Assembly: GCF_001540865.1 (NCBI RefSeq)
Contig: NC_033641.1
Coordinates: forward strand, 434,001 to 498,000
Origin: Ananas comosus
Lineage: Eukaryota > Streptophyta > Magnoliopsida > Poales > Bromeliaceae
Reading direction: 5' to 3'
DNA length: 64,000 nucleotides
Position 1 is the stretch's first letter. Each line of letters begins with the position of its first letter. The notes below the pieces were generated by a model that was not told the origin of the DNA, did not search any database, and worked only from the letters and a program-made list of their open reading frames with translations. Both the position numbers and the translations under genes were made by a program. Below, piece by piece: positions 53,586 through 64,000 of the stretch.

Positions 53586-54755
53586 GCTAGGGCTACTATA
53601 CTCTTAGGGCGCGTTTAGTTCAAGTTATATAATATTACAGAGTATTTCAATATATCCAGGTATCTTGGATTTCTAAAAAAGATTACTATTTATGTTGCAT
53701 TAGCGCGTTTGGTTTAATACAGAAATGTAATGCTGGATTGCAGTGTTTATAGCATTAATATGTTTGGTTCTGTCTATAAAATTCAGTAATCTAAAAAATA
53801 AAATATAGTCTATTTCAAAATTGCCCTTAACCATCTTTTGAAAATTTAAATTTTAAATTTGAACAAAAATATAAATTTAATTTTTAATTTAAAATATAAA
53901 TATGAAATTTATAAATTTAAAATCCAAAATATAAATATAAAATTAAAAATTAAAAATCTAAATTTTAAATTCAGAAATTAAAATACAAATTTGAATTTAA
54001 AAATTTAAATTTAAAATTTTGAAATTTAAAATTTAGAATTTAAAATTTGAAATTTGAAATTTAAAATTTAAAATTTAAAAATTAAAATTTGAAATTTAAA
54101 AATTAAAATTTGAAATTTAAAAATTAAAATTTAAAATTTAAAACATAAAATTTGAAATTTAAAATCTAAAATGTAAATTCAAATTTAAAATTTAAATTTA
54201 AATTTGAAGTTTAAAAATTTAAAAATTTAAAATTAAATTTTAAAAGTTGACAATTCAAAATTTAAAATTAAATTTTTTAAAATGACGTATTGAAAGGGTT
54301 TCGAGAGTTAGATGGGTAAAATTATAATTTTACATAATATGTAGTATTGCCGGTTTTCAGTAATGCAAGATACACGACTCCACTCTCGTTAATATTTTCG
54401 GTGTAATCCTGCTCGATTTGTAATGCTACATTAATAACTAGATTACATAGCGGATAAACCAAACACAGTACTCCTGACAGGATTGCCTGTAATCCTGTCA
54501 GGATAACTCGAACCAAACGCACCCTTATGAGTATATTCCCCTTTGTACTCATAAGTTTCCAACCATTGAATGAAGAGATGTGTGGTTGGCATGATAGTGG
54601 TCCATGATTAGGTTAATAGTGGTCTCATAGGATTGAGTGGGTAGTTGATTGAATAGTGTGATCTAATAGGTGGAAATGATCAAAAAAATAGATCTAACGG
54701 TAAAAAATTTATAAGTACAAAATGGACTATACTCATAAGAGTATAGTAGCCAAAC
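53586..54755. mobile_element. Short foldback element, copy 13, split by a MITE
   Basis: Left part at 53586-53606 (GGCTAGGGCTACTATACTC + TTA). The right part resumes at 54525 (TTATGAGTATATTCCCCTTT) and ends at about 54755 (GAGTATAGTAGCCAAAC). Removing 53607-54524 and one TTA restores the arrangement seen uninterrupted at 51772 and 54783. Confidence 0.85.
53607..54524. mobile_element. PIF/Harbinger-type MITE inserted in copy 13
   Basis: Termini GGGCGCGTTTAGTTC and (from the right) GGGTGCGTTTGGTTCGAG match at 19 of the first 22 positions. TTA on both sides (53604-53606 and 54525-54527). Subterminal arms near 53703 and 54450 also pair. The interior (about 53820-54290) is a degenerate array of AAATTTAAAATTT-like words. 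No coding frame, about 918 bp. Confidence 0.88.
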
Positions 54756-54782
54756 TATATATATATATATANTATATATATA

Positions 54783-55323
54783 GTAGGGCTACTATACTTT
54801 TATGAGTATAGAGCCCTTTGTACTCATAAGTTGTTTTCGATGTTGGGCTTTCGAATCGACGTTCCACACTGTTAAATATGATCTAGAGTATTTGAAACTT
54901 CTAAAAAATAAATATAGTAATTTTTCGAAATCATTATAAAGTCCATCAAATGGGTATAAAATGAACGGTTAAAATCAAACGACATTCTAAAAATGAATGA
55001 TCGGATCTTTCAATTTAAGATCGGAGTTATTGATCTTTATTTAGGTAGTGAATAGAATTTTCTATCAAAAATTCAACATATTCCGATTCTTTTTCACCGT
55101 TAAACTAGCAAATATCTCATACCGGCCGTTAAAAATTGTCAATTTTGTGAGCTTTTGATCGTAAGGTAAATGATATCGAAAAATTATAAAATTTGATTTC
55201 TAGAAGTTTTAAATGCTCTAGATAATGCTTACAGTATGGATTATCGATTCGGAAGCTCTATTATCGAAAACAATTTATGAGTGCGAAGGCGATTGTACTC
55301 ATAACAGTATAGTAGCCGAACTC
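54783..55323. mobile_element. Long foldback element, copy 14
   Basis: Left TAGGGCTACTATACTTTTAT, right ACAGTATAGTAGCCGAACTC. Body as in copies 11 and 12 (GTTGTTTTCGATGTTGGGCT; CTTTTACACCGTTAAACTAG-like). An N at 54772 lies in the preceding TA tract. Confidence 0.86.
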
Positions 55324-55332
55324 ATATACACA

Positions 55333-55444
55333 CACTTACACTTTAATTTAAAATTTTCATTTGTTGGTGGTGGGAAACGGCACACACACACACACACACT
55401 TACACTTTAATTTAAAATTTTCATTTGTTGGTGGTGGGAAACGG
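55333..55444. repeat. Perfect 48-bp direct duplication, period 64
   Basis: CACTTACACTTTAATTTAAA through GGTGGTGGGAAACGG occurs at 55333-55380 and identically at 55397-55444, separated by a (CA)8 run. Confidence 0.93.
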
Positions 55445-57039
55445 GGAAGTTGGAGTATGCCATCATGTGGGCGACCACATTTTTCTGACAAATGAAAAAT
55501 ATATGCATGTATGGAGAAAGAAAGGAGAGGGGCTTTTTAATTTGTTGTTGTGGCATTTGCTGGGGTTGATAATAATAATTATATAATATATGGAGTGATC
55601 ACCAGTGTCAGTAGAAACTAGAAAGGCTAGGGAGAAAGAGAGAGAGAAAAAGAGAAGCTTTAATAATATATATTTGTGTGAGAAATGCCCATGCTTTTTC
55701 TAGAAAATATGCAAAAAAAATAATTTTCTAGCTAAAAACTAATATATTTTTGTTTATTTAGTTTTTTTAAAAAAAGCTTTTTTTTCTAGATTTCATGAAA
55801 AACTAGTATTTTAGAACATAGTAATTTCTTTAAAAAAACCTTTTTTTTATTTTCAGAAAAAATAGTTTTTCAGAGTTTTTCAAGAAACAAATCACCCTCT
55901 AATTAAATGCACAGTTAACCCACGAAGAATTGTAGGATTACAACACTTAATCCAAGTATTGTAATTCTATATTTTATGCTTAAATAAAAAATATTTTTTT
56001 AATTAGATTTTAGTAATAATAAAGAATAACGTTAAGATTAGTGGAGAAATTAGTACGAGTTTTCGGATGATAAAATTGTAAGATTACAACTAATTAAAAA
56101 GCCATTGTAGGGTTAGTGTTGCTCTATTTAACTCTCTCTAACAAGTCAAGAGCTAAATTGTTACTTTAACACTTGTGTGTGGAGAAAATCGAATTTTCAA
56201 CGAGTGATGTATCATCCAACTGCGTTAAGTGGTAGAAAAAGATGAAAAAAAAAATAATGTAGCAAAGATTTTTATATTTGTAAGCACCCAAATTAAAGCA
56301 AATATTGAGCCAAAAGTGGTGGGGGTCCAACCATCATAACAATAGGCAATATCTACTTGTGCCACAAATGGTTGGTAGGGTCTCCCTTTCCCTCCTATTA
56401 ATAATCTATTATTGTGTGTGCTCATAATTAATTTTATTTGCGTAAAAATAGCGTTAATATTTTCAGTTGCATTTACAGTATTAATCGAAAGAATAGTATA
56501 AATAATCAATCAAAAATAAAAGTTTAGACTAATTATCAATACGGAAAATTTAACTCGATCAGAACCTTATAACAAGAGGGGTCCCAAAATAAATTATGAT
56601 ATATACCATATAATGAACGTAGAAAATTGATGTAAATATAAAATAAGTTGAAAATAATATATATTCTGAATAACTATAAAACCTCTTCTTTAGAAAATTT
56701 GAATGGAAGTTGTTCTAAAAAAAAAAAAAAAAACCTTTTTCAGTATTTAGGTGAATTAATTAAGGAATAATAATATCACAATGAGCAAAACTTTTTTGTT
56801 CTCTATCTAGGTGAATTAATTAATTAATTAGGACTTGTTTAATACTTCGTTCTTTACCTTTCACACAGGTAATGATAATATGCACGTACGTACGTACGAA
56901 CGAAGAAACGTACACATGGAGATTATGTATGCGGGCGCCCGCGGCGTTTTCTGAACCTTCGTACGCATAAAACTCGGCATGCATGTGTAGGGGTACGTAG
57001 GCATACATAATGAAGCAGTAGTATAATTAGTAGTAGTAC

Positions 57040-57042
<3 letters not shown>
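55445..57042. other. No gene seen
   Basis: AT-rich. Contains an (ACGT)n-like motif near 56883-56900 and a GC-rich palindrome (GCGGGCGCCCGC) at 56931-56942. Open frames lack recognisable content. Confidence 0.55.
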
Positions 57043-57106
<64 letters not shown>

Positions 57107-57192
57107 GGCTACATTAATTTGTAGGGTGCAATTAGTATACTATTGCTTGTGTGCAACAGTTTGCTTGTTTCATGGAGTAACATTTCTTTTTN

Positions 57193-57286
<94 letters not shown>
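57043..57286. repeat. Two (CT)n-(TA)n compound microsatellites
   Basis: (CT)n 57043-57080 followed by (TA)n to 57105, and (CT)n 57193-57246 followed by (TA)n to 57286. A single N at 57192 opens the second tract. Confidence 0.93.
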
Positions 57287-57291
<5 letters not shown>

Positions 57292-57432
57292 CCGGCTGGG
57301 ATACTATCGATAACACCATATATTTTGTGCTATCAAATTTTCTGCCCGTCGTTAGAATTAATCCTTTCACTATTTACACCCGTTAGATTATACTATTAAA
57401 CCACCAACTTATTCAACCCTAGGAGGCCCATA
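57287..57432. mobile_element. Truncated short foldback element, copy 15
   Basis: Starts TAGTCCGGCTGGGATACTAT immediately after (TA)n and keeps CCCGTTAGATTATACTATTA and CAACCCTAGGAGGCCCA, then stops. The right half is missing. Confidence 0.72.
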
Positions 57433-58076
57433 TCCGTATCCCATTTTTTTTATCATTTCCTTTCTTTTTAAATAAATGTTAAAAAATATTGACTGAACTG
57501 TTGGAGGATTGGTAAAATTACAACCTTTTCGATTGTAAACTTATATGAAAAATAGTTTGAATTTTTCAAAATATTACTTTTATATTTTGATATATTGGTA
57601 AATTTATCTGACACTTTATTATGAACGACGCACTTGAATTTATCAATTTCCTTTATATATTATTATATGCCAATATATTAATAACTATACTTAATTTATA
57701 TATATCTAGAATATACTATTAGTCTTTTAAAATATTAAAGTAATGCTATCAGTAATCCAAAAAATGGGTGTAAATTTTACGCTCTCCTATTCAAAGGTCT
57801 CTGCTCTATGCTAAAAATAAAAAAAAATGTCTACACTCTAATATGTGAAGGTGTCTGATTTATACCATTTTTAATGTGCAAACAGTATTTTTCAAAAATT
57901 GTTTTTACCAATATATGATTTGGAGGTAATTGATTGTCATGTACACAGCATAATTAATAATACCACACATATTTTCTATCTATTATTTCAATATTTTAGG
58001 ATGATAATATCTTGAAGGATCCAAAGCATACAGAGGAGAAAGAGAGAGAGTTTTCCCTTTCCTTTTCCAAGGGGGG

Positions 58077-58120
<44 letters not shown>

Positions 58121-59101
58121 TTCCATTTCCTTTTCCAAGGTGGGTTTTGTAGGACATCTTAAATGGACCATGAAGTGAGAGAAGCTAATCAAACATCTGG
58201 GAATGCAAAGAACAAACAGGTCATGTCCCATCAGTGGTCAGTGTAAGAACAGGAACACTTCAACTGTTCCAGCTTTTCCTACATTTATAATAATAATACC
58301 GTTCCTAGAACAAGTGGCAAAGAATTTTATTGATATCTGAGGTCCCAAGTTCGAATCCTAGTTGATTCACATTTCTATCTAAGTTTATTTTTAAATGAAA
58401 TAAACGAAGCAGGTAGCGTGCTACCTATCTCTGAAAAAACATTAATAATGATAATAATAGGAGAATTGATATTCACATAGCAAAATCTCATATTGTCATT
58501 GTAGATACATTGTACATATCTTAGTATAATTTAGATTCTTTTATTTTAAACAATGTCAAAATTAGAAAATATCAATTTTCATATAATATAGTCTCATCAA
58601 ATGAAGAAGAGCATGAAAGCTACTTGAAATGATTAAGTAGTTAATTTGTGGTTTAAAAATATTATTATTAATTTTCCAGTTATGACACGCTTGTTGAATA
58701 GTTCCCAAAAAAAAAGTTTTGAAGCTAAAAATAAGAAAGATTTAAGCAGTGTTTAGTTGGAAAGTTTCTATCTCAAAAATAAGATAATTTTTTTTTGAGC
58801 TACCAAAATTTAAATAGAGATTTCATGCTTTTCACAAAAATGGCTGGTGGAGAAAAGACCAAATTAATTATCACTAGAATTTTGCGTACTTAGGCATGGT
58901 AATTAAAGAAAAGGATGAGATCTCAAGTTCAAATTTTAGCGGAGAAACTAGAGAATATATATATATATACCTAATTCTTAAAATAAAATAAAAAAAGAAA
59001 TAAAATTGTGCTCATCATTTTGTACTTAATAAAGAGAAATGCTATTTTTACACACAAAACTTTTGTGTAAGTCTTACAATTTTTCAATTTTTAGCCTTAA
59101 T
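57433..59101. other. Gene-free region with a SINE
   Basis: AT-rich. (GA)n at 58078-58118 is bordered by repeated TTTCC(C/A)TTTCCTTTTCCAAGG words at about 58052 and 58120. No exon recognised. Confidence 0.55.
58300..58440 (+). mobile_element. tRNA-derived SINE, copy 4
   Basis: CGTTCCTAGAACAAGTGGCAA head, AAGTTCGAATCC B box, GTTGATTCACATTTC body, CTACCTATCTCTGAAAAAAC tail. The flanks are TAA-rich, so the duplication is unclear. Confidence 0.85.
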
Positions 59102-59609
59102 CACTACAACAAAAACGGTCTATAGCGACACATTTAAATATAGATACATGTCAAAATAGTGCTGCTAGCTAAAATTACCGACATTTTTAAAAAGTGTTAC
59201 TATATATCGGGTCGCTAGGTATATAGTGACAGTTAAAGAATGTCGCTATAACATAAAAGAGTGTTGCTAATTTACCAACACTTATTTAAGCATTTAGCAA
59301 CCGCCGAAACTCTATCTTGTTGGCTACGGTGGCGGAGAAGGACGACAGTAAAGGCTCTTCGTCTAGAATTTCAGTGGATTGAGTGAACAGAGAAGAAAAG
59401 ATGGTAATTGATTTTTCTTTTTTTTTTCTTTTGTAATCGGGCCAAATGGACTGGGTGTGGTGGGTTGAGTAGAGTAATCTTTTATTTTTGGTTGGATTGA
59501 GCTTTATATTTAGACATTAGTAGATGTGTTTTTAAGTTTTATCATAAATGGGACACTTACTCAAAAGTGTTCCAAATATGTGTCCCTATAATCTAATTCT
59601 GTTGTAGTG
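59102..59609. mobile_element. CACTA-type (En/Spm) non-autonomous element, copy 2
   Basis: Begins CACTACAACAAAAACGG and ends TTCTGTTGTAGTG, with a perfect 3-bp AAT duplication (59099-59101 and 59610-59612). Related to the 32090 copy in reverse orientation: both carry GGGACACTT/AAGTGTCC-type words and a GC-rich core (about 59300-59400) next to GGTAATTGATTTTT or its complement. Confidence 0.9.
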
Positions 59610-59612
59610 AAT

Positions 59613-61229
59613 TAGGAAAAATAGATGTGTGATAAGGTAAGCCAATAAAAAATGCCTTAGATAGAGAAATTGTAAGATTAATTAATTACTCCAACACTGA
59701 GTGCATAGTAACATTGCTCTAATAAATTTTTAAAAAAAATGCTAACTTGTCCAACCAATTTTTGAGTGTAAGTCTTAATTACACCCATATACAAAGATTC
59801 TCAAAACCCTTTTTAAATTTTTTAGTATTAAAAAATAAAAATCGATAAGATTAGAGAAAAAAAAATTACTCAGAATGATAATGATGTAAGATTTACACTA
59901 ACTTTTGAGCAATGCTACTCGTACACCTGCAGGCTAGGTATAAATTTATACTAATTGCTAACTCATTCAAAAGCCTGTATTCTCTCACTAATCTTATCAT
60001 TTTTCTCAAAACAAAAAATCAAAAAAAAAAAATTGTGAGCCCTAGGATGCAACAAACATAGGATTTTTATACATAAAGGTGTATCTATATATTTATAGAT
60101 AGCATTTTCCTTGCTCAAAATTGTCCATACCCTTCTTGCATTCACTTTTTTTTAGGGTTCTTGGTGACTTACACATCCCAAATTGAAAGGTTACATGCAG
60201 TCATCATATCCAACACTGAGGGGGGAAAAAAGCATGCAAGAGATAGTAAGTGAAAGAGTCCTTACACTCCCTCCCTGGCTTTATATTGGACTAAAGGTTT
60301 ATAACAGGAACCCTACCCCAATGAATTTTAGTGCTTATAATTAAGGAGGCGGGGGGGGGGGGGGGTTCAAGTAGCTAGTCTCTTCACACACACATGTACT
60401 CACCCTGACACACACACACAAGGGTGGCATTCATTTCACTGTTTGTATGGGGGAGGTTGTACAGAGAACTGAAATGGATGAAGTGCTTGTCAGCTTTAGC
60501 ATAACACCATCCTGCAGTGCTCAAACTTAGAAGCTGGATGTGCCCCCAATGGCTTTTTATTACTCTGGCTGGCCCATCCCTGTGTTTGAATTCTTTTGCC
60601 TTCTAATTATTCTTTTGTACCTTTTACTTGGTTATTATTATGATAAACAATAATACACTTGCATCAGAATCATGCTACCAGTAGTACATCCAAAATGTGA
60701 ATATAAATCTTACACTCTATTTACATTAAGAAAAATACATTTATAATGTACAGCAGTTGAATCTACTGCCATGTTATTACAAAATTGCAACTGGAGTTTT
60801 ACAAAGGGTCGGAATAATTGCTGTTACATATATAATGACTGATGTTGTATCACCACATCTGTAGGTAGATGACGATAGTTTTGCAGTAACCTTTAAATAG
60901 AAGGGTGTACAAGTGGCATTTCTCTTTACATTAACTCCTCATCTATTCAATTCTTCTACGCAATACATATTTCACATAAAACTTTGTATCTGATCAATTT
61001 TATCATATATGTAAGATAATAAAGGATTACTCATAGGTAATATCATAACTTCAAAATGGAATAAATGCCATAGGAAAAATATTTGTCCATATATTTTTAT
61101 ACAAAATAAAAATGTTCTGCACACACCCCTCCTCCCATCCTAAATAATTACATGTATATACATGTGATAAATTTATCTTCTTGGATTTAGAGATTGTTTA
61201 TGATTTGTGTATATCCCTTTCTTGCTTAA
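59613..61229. other. No gene seen
   Basis: AT-rich. Holds a poly-G run of 15 at 60351-60365 and several related short segments about TGTAA(A/G)(T/A)CTTACA that look like eroded MITEs. Confidence 0.5.
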
Positions 61230-61258
61230 CTAGCTAAGGGCCTGCGCGATGCCGCAGG
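61230..61258 (-). mobile_element. Helitron-like 3' terminus
   Basis: Read on the minus strand: hairpin CCTGCGGCATCGCGCAGG (stem CCTGCG/CGCAGG), then seven bases, then CTAG followed by T. GC hairpin plus CTRR-T is the Helitron 3' signature. The element body would extend to the right. The 5' TC end is not located. Confidence 0.5.
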
Positions 61259-61470
61259 GACGAAATATTTCAGTTATTTCTCATAATATTTATTTTTTTT
61301 AGATATGTATAATTTTATAAGTATATAAAAATATATAGTAATATACGAAGTAGAAAATATTCTCCCACAAATCAGATTTCGCACCAACTTTATATAAGGC
61401 ACATTCATTTTAGAAATTTTATAATATTAAATAAAATTAGAATTATATTAATTTTTATTAATTTTTTTAT

Positions 61471-62105
61471 TAATTATAGATTGTATTTATTAGATGAAAA
61501 TTTAATTTCGTTATATTGACTATTAAAAATTAGGGTTGATCAATGCGATAACTATTTTAAAAAAATTTGGTTCATGTATTATATTATTAAAAAATAGGGT
61601 TGATCCATGCGATAATTATTTTAAAAAAGATTTGGTTCATATCTTATATACTCAGTGTACAATTTTTTTTACACCGTATATATATACAAATCTATTAATT
61701 TCTGTATATGAATTTTTTATTTAATTATACTATTAAAAAATAGGATTGGTCTATGCGATAAAATTTTATACTTGGTGTAGGCAAAAAATTTATTAATTAT
61801 AGATTGTATTTATTAGATGAAATTTTAATTTTGTTATATTGACTATTAAAAAATATGGTTGGTCCATGCGATAATTATTTTAATAAAAGGTTTGGTTCAT
61901 GTCTTATACTATTAAAAGTAGGGTTGATCCATGCAATAATTATTTACAAAAAAGATTTGGTTCATATATTATATACTCGGTGTACAATTTTTTTTACATC
62001 GTATATAAAAATCTATTAATTTTTGTATATAATTTTTTTATTAATTATACTATTAAAAAATAGAATTGGTTCATGTAATAAAATTTTACACTTGGTGTAG
62101 ACAAG
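61471..62105. repeat. Two-unit tandem repeat, period about 323 bp
   Basis: TAATTATAGATTGTATTTAT starts at 61471 and again at 61794. Each unit contains GGTTGATC(C/A)ATGCGATAA-like words twice and TTTGGTTCATA plus a TACTC(A/G)GTGTACAATTTTTT block. Possibly internal to the Helitron-like element beginning at 61230. Confidence 0.78.
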
Positions 62106-62615
62106 AACAAAAAAAAATATTGAGAAAAAAAATTAAAAAAAAAGTGTAGGGTGAGAGGGAGAGACTGAGAGAAAAAAAAAAAAAAAGTGGGCCCACCAAA
62201 GTGAGGACTCTGCTGGACATGATTTGGGTTCTCTTTTCATGTATGGTATAAATTTTCTAGAATGGAAACAACAAAAATTTAATGGAAACTCTCTACACAA
62301 TTGACAAAATCTTTAAATTAATTAATATTTGAAATTTAGTATCTTTTATTATTTTTTAGCGTAAGTTTTTAAAGAAAAATGATTATTTCACATAATAGCA
62401 AAGCAAGAAGTTTTAAGTTTGAATCCCACTTGGTTTCTTGTAGTATTTAATTTTTTTTTCATTTAATTCAAGTTCATATGAAGAAGTGTTGAATTTGAAT
62501 CCCACCGCCTTTAGTGTTTTATTTAATTCTCTTTCTATTTAATTCAAGCACCCGAGGACAATAGCCCAATACAATATCGAAATTAACTACCATATATCAT
62601 CTGCGTAAGCTTTTA

Positions 62616-63045
62616 GGGGTCGTTTAGTTAAATATAATTATAAATGCAGTGTAGTTGAAGATGCATGTAATAAAAAATATAATAATTATAATTACATGCA
62701 TCATGTTTTGTTGGATGTAATAGAAAGCGCTGTAACTATAATAATTTATTTGGTTATATGTAGTTGAGAAATAATTTTTAAAATTTTGTCATTTTATATA
62801 TATGATGATGAGATTACCTCCAATATAAAAAAAATAGTTTAAAAAATATTTAAAAAGGTAAGGCTATCTTTTGCTTAATGTTACTCTCTATAACTACTGC
62901 AGTTGGACCTTCTCCTGCAGTTTTTACTACAACAGTTGGAGTTAAATACGTCAAAATAAATATCGAATTTGTATTTGTACATAGTTACAACTGCCGTGCA
63001 GTTGCAATTACGTACAACTGCACTTACATGTAACCAAACGGCTCC
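62616..63045. mobile_element. PIF/Harbinger-type MITE
   Basis: Termini GGGGTCGTTTAGTTA and (from the right) GGAGCCGTTTGGTTA with perfect TTA duplications (62613-62615, 63046-63048). Subterminal TGCAGTGTAGTTGAAG against ACTGCACTTACATG-type arms. No coding frame. Confidence 0.82.
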
Positions 63046-63048
63046 TTA

Positions 63049-64000
63049 AAGTAATTGATTGTTTCACATGTTTCACTCTCATCCAACTTCAATGATTTCA
63101 AAGTGGGAACTTTTGACTTTGAACTGCATATTTCTTTAAGTACTATTATGAGGTCGGATTTGAGTTAATGCAGGATCTTTTACTGTACTATAATATTATG
63201 TAGAATAACTGATAATTAATTACTCGACTAAGACATTGATAAATAAATATTGAATATAATGCATAAAATATACTTATATATATGGCCCAAATTAACAAGC
63301 AATAACTAATTTCTACACGTTGAGGAGACTTAATTTGGGAGAAAGGAAATAATTGCAGCATAAAATTTATTCTTTCATGATTCGGAATTGGATGAATTCA
63401 TGATCACCGCGCAAGTTAATTTGTCAAAGATAAATAATATAATTCCCTTGCTTTTTTCTTCTTCTTTGTTTTTTTAACGTTATACATTTTAGAAAACATG
63501 GATAAGCTTTGAAATTCGTGTTAATGTAAATATTTGAATAATCTGAAAAATATATATTGACATGGACCGAACATTGTTGGACCAGCGTCACCCGCGCGGG
63601 CGTGGACCCACTCTTTATATGACTTGACATCAAATGAAAAATTAATGCTACACAAATATTTTATTTTAAAAAAATAATTTTTAATATTAAAAACTTATAA
63701 AGATGTGATGAGACTAGTGTAATAAAATAGACCCTTCCATCAATTAGATGTGAGGTTTTAGCAAAAGTAATTTTGAAGATAGGTGTATAAAAATTTATCG
63801 CACGCTGATAATAATATATGTGACCATTCATCGAAAATTGAAAGCTTATATTTATTATTGGTGATGACTCAACTACAGTGAGCTTAATTAGTAGTAGTTG
63901 AGACTGCTTTGTTTTAGCAGTGTATAGAATTTTTCTGCATATCTGATTTGTTCACTTAAAGGGGCTAAGACATCTTACCCTATGATAGGAGGTCAGGTTG
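63049..64000. other. No gene seen
   Basis: AT-rich flank with no recognised exon, RNA gene or repeat. Confidence 0.55.

Overview
The window is nuclear DNA from a flowering plant. The evidence is spliced genes with GT-AG introns, a plastid-targeted acyl carrier protein, a DYW-type PPR gene, and dense miniature transposons and dinucleotide microsatellites in an AT-rich background. The gene families do not fix the species. A monocot is plausible but not shown.

Layout. (1) 1-2.6 kb, minus strand: most of a serine carboxypeptidase-like gene (SCPL45-like), whose 3' end runs off the left edge. (2) 2.6-16.6 kb: no gene; SINEs, foldback elements set in (TA)n arrays, and a PIF-type MITE. (3) 16.6-18.25 kb, minus: a two-exon NET3-type actin-binding NAB-domain gene. 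(4) 22.37-29.4 kb, minus: a complete 12-exon gene for an RNA polymerase II CTD phosphatase of the CPL3 type. I followed its frame from ATG to stop, including 56-, 61-, 47- and 64-bp coding exons. (5) 32.9-35.0 kb, minus: a complete four-exon plastid acyl carrier protein gene. (6) 37.4-39.9 kb, plus: an intronless PPR-DYW gene similar to Arabidopsis At5g13230. (7) 40-64 kb: no convincing gene, only repeats. The densest part is a transposon nest at 51.2-55.3 kb; there is also a Helitron-like end near 61.2 kb.

The five genes belong to unrelated pathways (secreted hydrolase, actin cytoskeleton, transcription, plastid fatty acid synthesis, organelle RNA editing). They are ordinary eukaryotic neighbours, not an operon.

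The most unusual content is a family of about 15 foldback elements, in short (~170-250 bp) and long (~530-550 bp) classes. They sit repeatedly inside or beside (TA)n or (GA/CT)n microsatellites. They share a terminal motif close to TCCGGCTAC, and the long class shares a subterminal body, but each subfamily carries a different matched terminal hairpin. One copy is split by a PIF-type MITE flanked by TTA on both sides, and uninterrupted relatives in the same window show the empty site. Four tRNA-derived SINEs (three with clear target-site duplications), two CACTA-type MITEs with perfect 3-bp duplications, and two further foldback families account for much of the rest.
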